Positions 39,471 to 40,782 of a stretch of DNA of 40,782 bases are shown here, in pieces. The DNA is from Chloroflexota bacterium (GTDB taxonomy: Bacteria; Chloroflexota; Anaerolineae; Aggregatilineales; Phototrophicaceae): positions 1 to 40,782 of the forward strand of contig WTGC01000160.1 of assembly GCA_011523705.1 (NCBI GenBank), in the 5' to 3' direction. The position numbers and the translations under genes were made by a program. Each line of letters opens with the position of its first letter. Position 1 is the first letter of the stretch. The notes below the pieces were generated by a model. It made no database searches and had not been told where the DNA came from. It saw only the letters and a program-made list of their open reading frames with translations.

Positions 39471-40532
39471 TCAGTCGCTGGGCGCCGCCTGCACCTTGAT
39501 CAGCGAGCCGACTGCCGCGCGCAGCAGGCGATCCCAAAGAGCCAGACCCAAGCCCCGCTTCTCCGGCGCGCGCGCCAGGATGCAATCCACGCCCTGCTGA
39601 TCCAGCGAGCGCAGCGCGGCGAAAAGGCGCCGGGCAGCTTCATCGGCGTCGGCGCCCAGACGCTCGATGGCGACATCCAATTCGGCAAATTCAAGAGCAT
39701 CGGCATCGCACGCCAATATGCCGACGCGTTCATGCGAGTTAATCTCGGCGCGCATGGCCGCGTAAACCTCGGCGTCGTCATCTCCCGTATACAAGATGAC
39801 CCGCGCGCGGGGCGAATAGTGCCGCAGCATCGTGCCGGGCGCCGGCGCGATCATCACGTCTTCCGCGAGATAGCTTGGCTCATAACGCAGATTGGGCAGC
39901 GCTTCTCGCAGCGTCTCCAGCGAAATTCCGCCTGGGCGCAGGACGCAGGGCGGGTCTTCGATCAGGCTGACTATCGTGGATTCCAACCCGATCGGCGTGT
40001 TGCCGCCGTCGAGTACGACATCAACCCGGTCAGCGAGATCGTCGATCACATGCTGGGCGGAGGTTGGGCTGGGGCGCGAGAATTGGTTGGCGCTCGGCGC
40101 CGCGATAGGCAGGTCGGCCGACCGCAGCAGCGCCAAAGCCACCTCGTGGTCAGGCATACGCACAGCCACCGTGTTGAGGCTCGCCGTCAAATTGGCCGGA
40201 ATGCCCTGCGCCTTCTGCAATACCAGCGTCAGCGGGCCTGGCCAGAATCGACGGCAGAGCGCGAAGGCTTCCGACGGTATCGCATGCGCCACCTGCGATA
40301 ATTGCTCCAAGCGCGCGATATGCACGATGAGCGGGTCGCTTGCGGGCCGGCCTTTGGCGGCGAAGATCTTGGCGATGGCCGCTTCATCCAAGGCATTGGC
40401 GCCCAGCCCATAGACCGTTTCCGTGGGAAAGGCGACCAATCCACCTGCTCGAATCGTCCGGCCGGCGAGAGCGATCGCATCGGCATCTGGCGCAACGGGA
40501 TCAACGCGCAAGACGCGCGTCCGCTTGGACAT
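39471..40532 (-). CDS. tsaC: Threonylcarbamoyl-AMP synthase (Sua5 type)
   Basis: 353 residues. The YrdC domain (~15-205) has the KxxR-type start region TIRAGGLVAFPTETVYGLGA, KIFAAKGRPASDPLIVHI, AVRMPDHEVAL and APSANQFSRPSPTSAQHV. A Sua5-specific C-terminal domain follows (PGTMLRHYSPRARVILYTG, then a Rossmann-like half). It makes threonylcarbamoyl-AMP from threonine, bicarbonate and ATP for t6A37 of ANN-reading tRNAs. The length fits the long Sua5/YwlC form. Start ATG 40532; GGAG lies about 12 bases upstream, rather far. It is 78 bases upstream of asnS, which has its own promoter. The leader contains a perfect 9-bp GC hairpin. Confidence 0.93.
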   Translation of the reverse strand: MSKRTRVLRVDPVAPDADAIALAGRTIRAGGLVAFPTETVYGLGANALDEAAIAKIFAAKGRPASDPLIVHIARLEQLSQVAHAIPSEAFALCRRFWPGPLTLVLQKAQGIPANLTASLNTVAVRMPDHEVALALLRSADLPIAAPSANQFSRPSPTSAQHVIDDLADRVDVVLDGGNTPIGLESTIVSLIEDPPCVLRPGGISLETLREALPNLRYEPSYLAEDVMIAPAPGTMLRHYSPRARVILYTGDDDAEVYAAMRAEINSHERVGILACDADALEFAELDVAIERLGADADEAARRLFAALRSLDQQGVDCILARAPEKRGLGLALWDRLLRAAVGSLIKVQAAPSD

Positions 40533-40556
40533 CAAGTGGGCTTGCTCCTCAATCTA

Positions 40557-40604
40557 GCGCCGCCGGATTGTCATCGTTGCTCGGCGGCGCCTGAGCGCAT
40601 TCTA
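40557..40604 (-). promoter_or_regulatory. tsaC promoter and 5'-leader hairpin
   Basis: Minus strand extended -10 TGT TAGAAT with the hexamer at 40604-40599. The transcript would begin near 40592 and immediately form GCGCCGCCG (40590-40582) with CGGCGGCGC (40565-40557), a perfect 9-bp GC stem with a 16-base loop, ending 24 bases before ATG. Confidence 0.45.
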
Positions 40605-40752
40605 ACACGTCGAGTGAAAGAGCCTCTATGCATTTGTGAGCTCGCTCTCAGCGAAATCTGTAGACACACGCGCTGCACGGCATTGGCTCACGCAAAATAC
40701 CATGCGGCCCGCTGTCCATAAGAATCTGCATGAATACAATGCTCGCAACGTC

Positions 40753-40782
40753 TAGCTCCCCCTCCCTGATGCTTCGGGGAGG
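40753..40782 (+). repeat. Family B element, left part cut by the window end
   Basis: TAGCTCCCCCTCCC, then TGATGCTTC, then GGGGAGG up to the last base. It is the same left half as 37953-38005 but without the inserted second inverted repeat. The preceding 150 bases (40605-40752) show no gene. Confidence 0.6.

Overview
The window looks like ordinary chromosome from an uncultured, moderately GC-rich bacterium, most likely a Chloroflexota (Anaerolineae-like) lineage. This is inference from gene content: a tandem of DUF3179 proteins, secreted SH3b/FN3 proteins, a DUF433/DUF5615 pair, and a general amino-acid ABC transporter with very long permeases. There is no 16S gene to confirm it. Housekeeping genes (nadE, leuS, radA, asnS, tsaC, one tRNA-Ala) are interspersed with small lineage-specific operons. 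I see no insertion sequence, prophage, integrase or CRISPR array. The mobile-looking DNA consists of short palindromic intergenic repeats of at least two families.

Layout. 1-1.7 kb: toxin-antitoxin-like DUF433/DUF5615 pair and an RDD membrane protein (minus). 1.8-3.05 kb: small conserved protein and nadE (plus). 3.1-5.2 kb: flavin/F420-type oxidoreductase and a two-TM membrane protein (minus). 5.2-6.3 kb: UDG-superfamily protein and an EthD-like protein, convergent. 6.5-9.1 kb: an 886-residue UxaA-type dehydratase. 9.2-11.7 kb: minus-strand operon SDR, HAD phosphatase, shikimate-kinase-like protein. 12-13.1 kb: small genes around tRNA-Ala(GGC). 13.2-17.5 kb: M19 dipeptidase and leuS, separated by repeat-rich DNA. 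17.8-21.1 kb: three tandem secreted SH3b paralogues (minus), two of them duplicated together with promoter and terminator. 21.3 kb: a SelW/Rdx selenoprotein with an in-frame UGA. 21.8-28.8 kb: aapJ-Q-M-P amino-acid ABC transporter. 29-33.4 kb: three DUF3179 paralogues (minus), one fused to a DsbA-like domain. 33.7-36.5 kb: two SGNH-hydrolase membrane proteins. 36.5-40.5 kb: radA, asnS, tsaC.

Most notable points. (1) A Rdx-family selenoprotein (CxxU, Sec codon 16) has a compact hairpin at the correct distance for a bacterial SECIS; standard gene callers would split or truncate it. (2) The UxaA-type protein is an internal tandem duplication in which each copy kept the conserved residues the other lost. 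(3) The AapM-like permease carries roughly 750 extra residues before its transport domain. (4) The shikimate-kinase-like protein has no P-loop, in an operon whose SDR lacks the YxxxK lysine. (5) One palindromic element has two inverted repeats interleaved in a pseudoknot-like order.

Several good sigma70-type promoters can be read (TTGACA-17-TAGAAT before the tRNA, TTGTCA-17-TAGAAT before aapQ, TTGGCA-17-TAGACT before aapJ), as can several Rho-independent terminators. All functional statements rest on recognition of protein families by eye; no database search was run.
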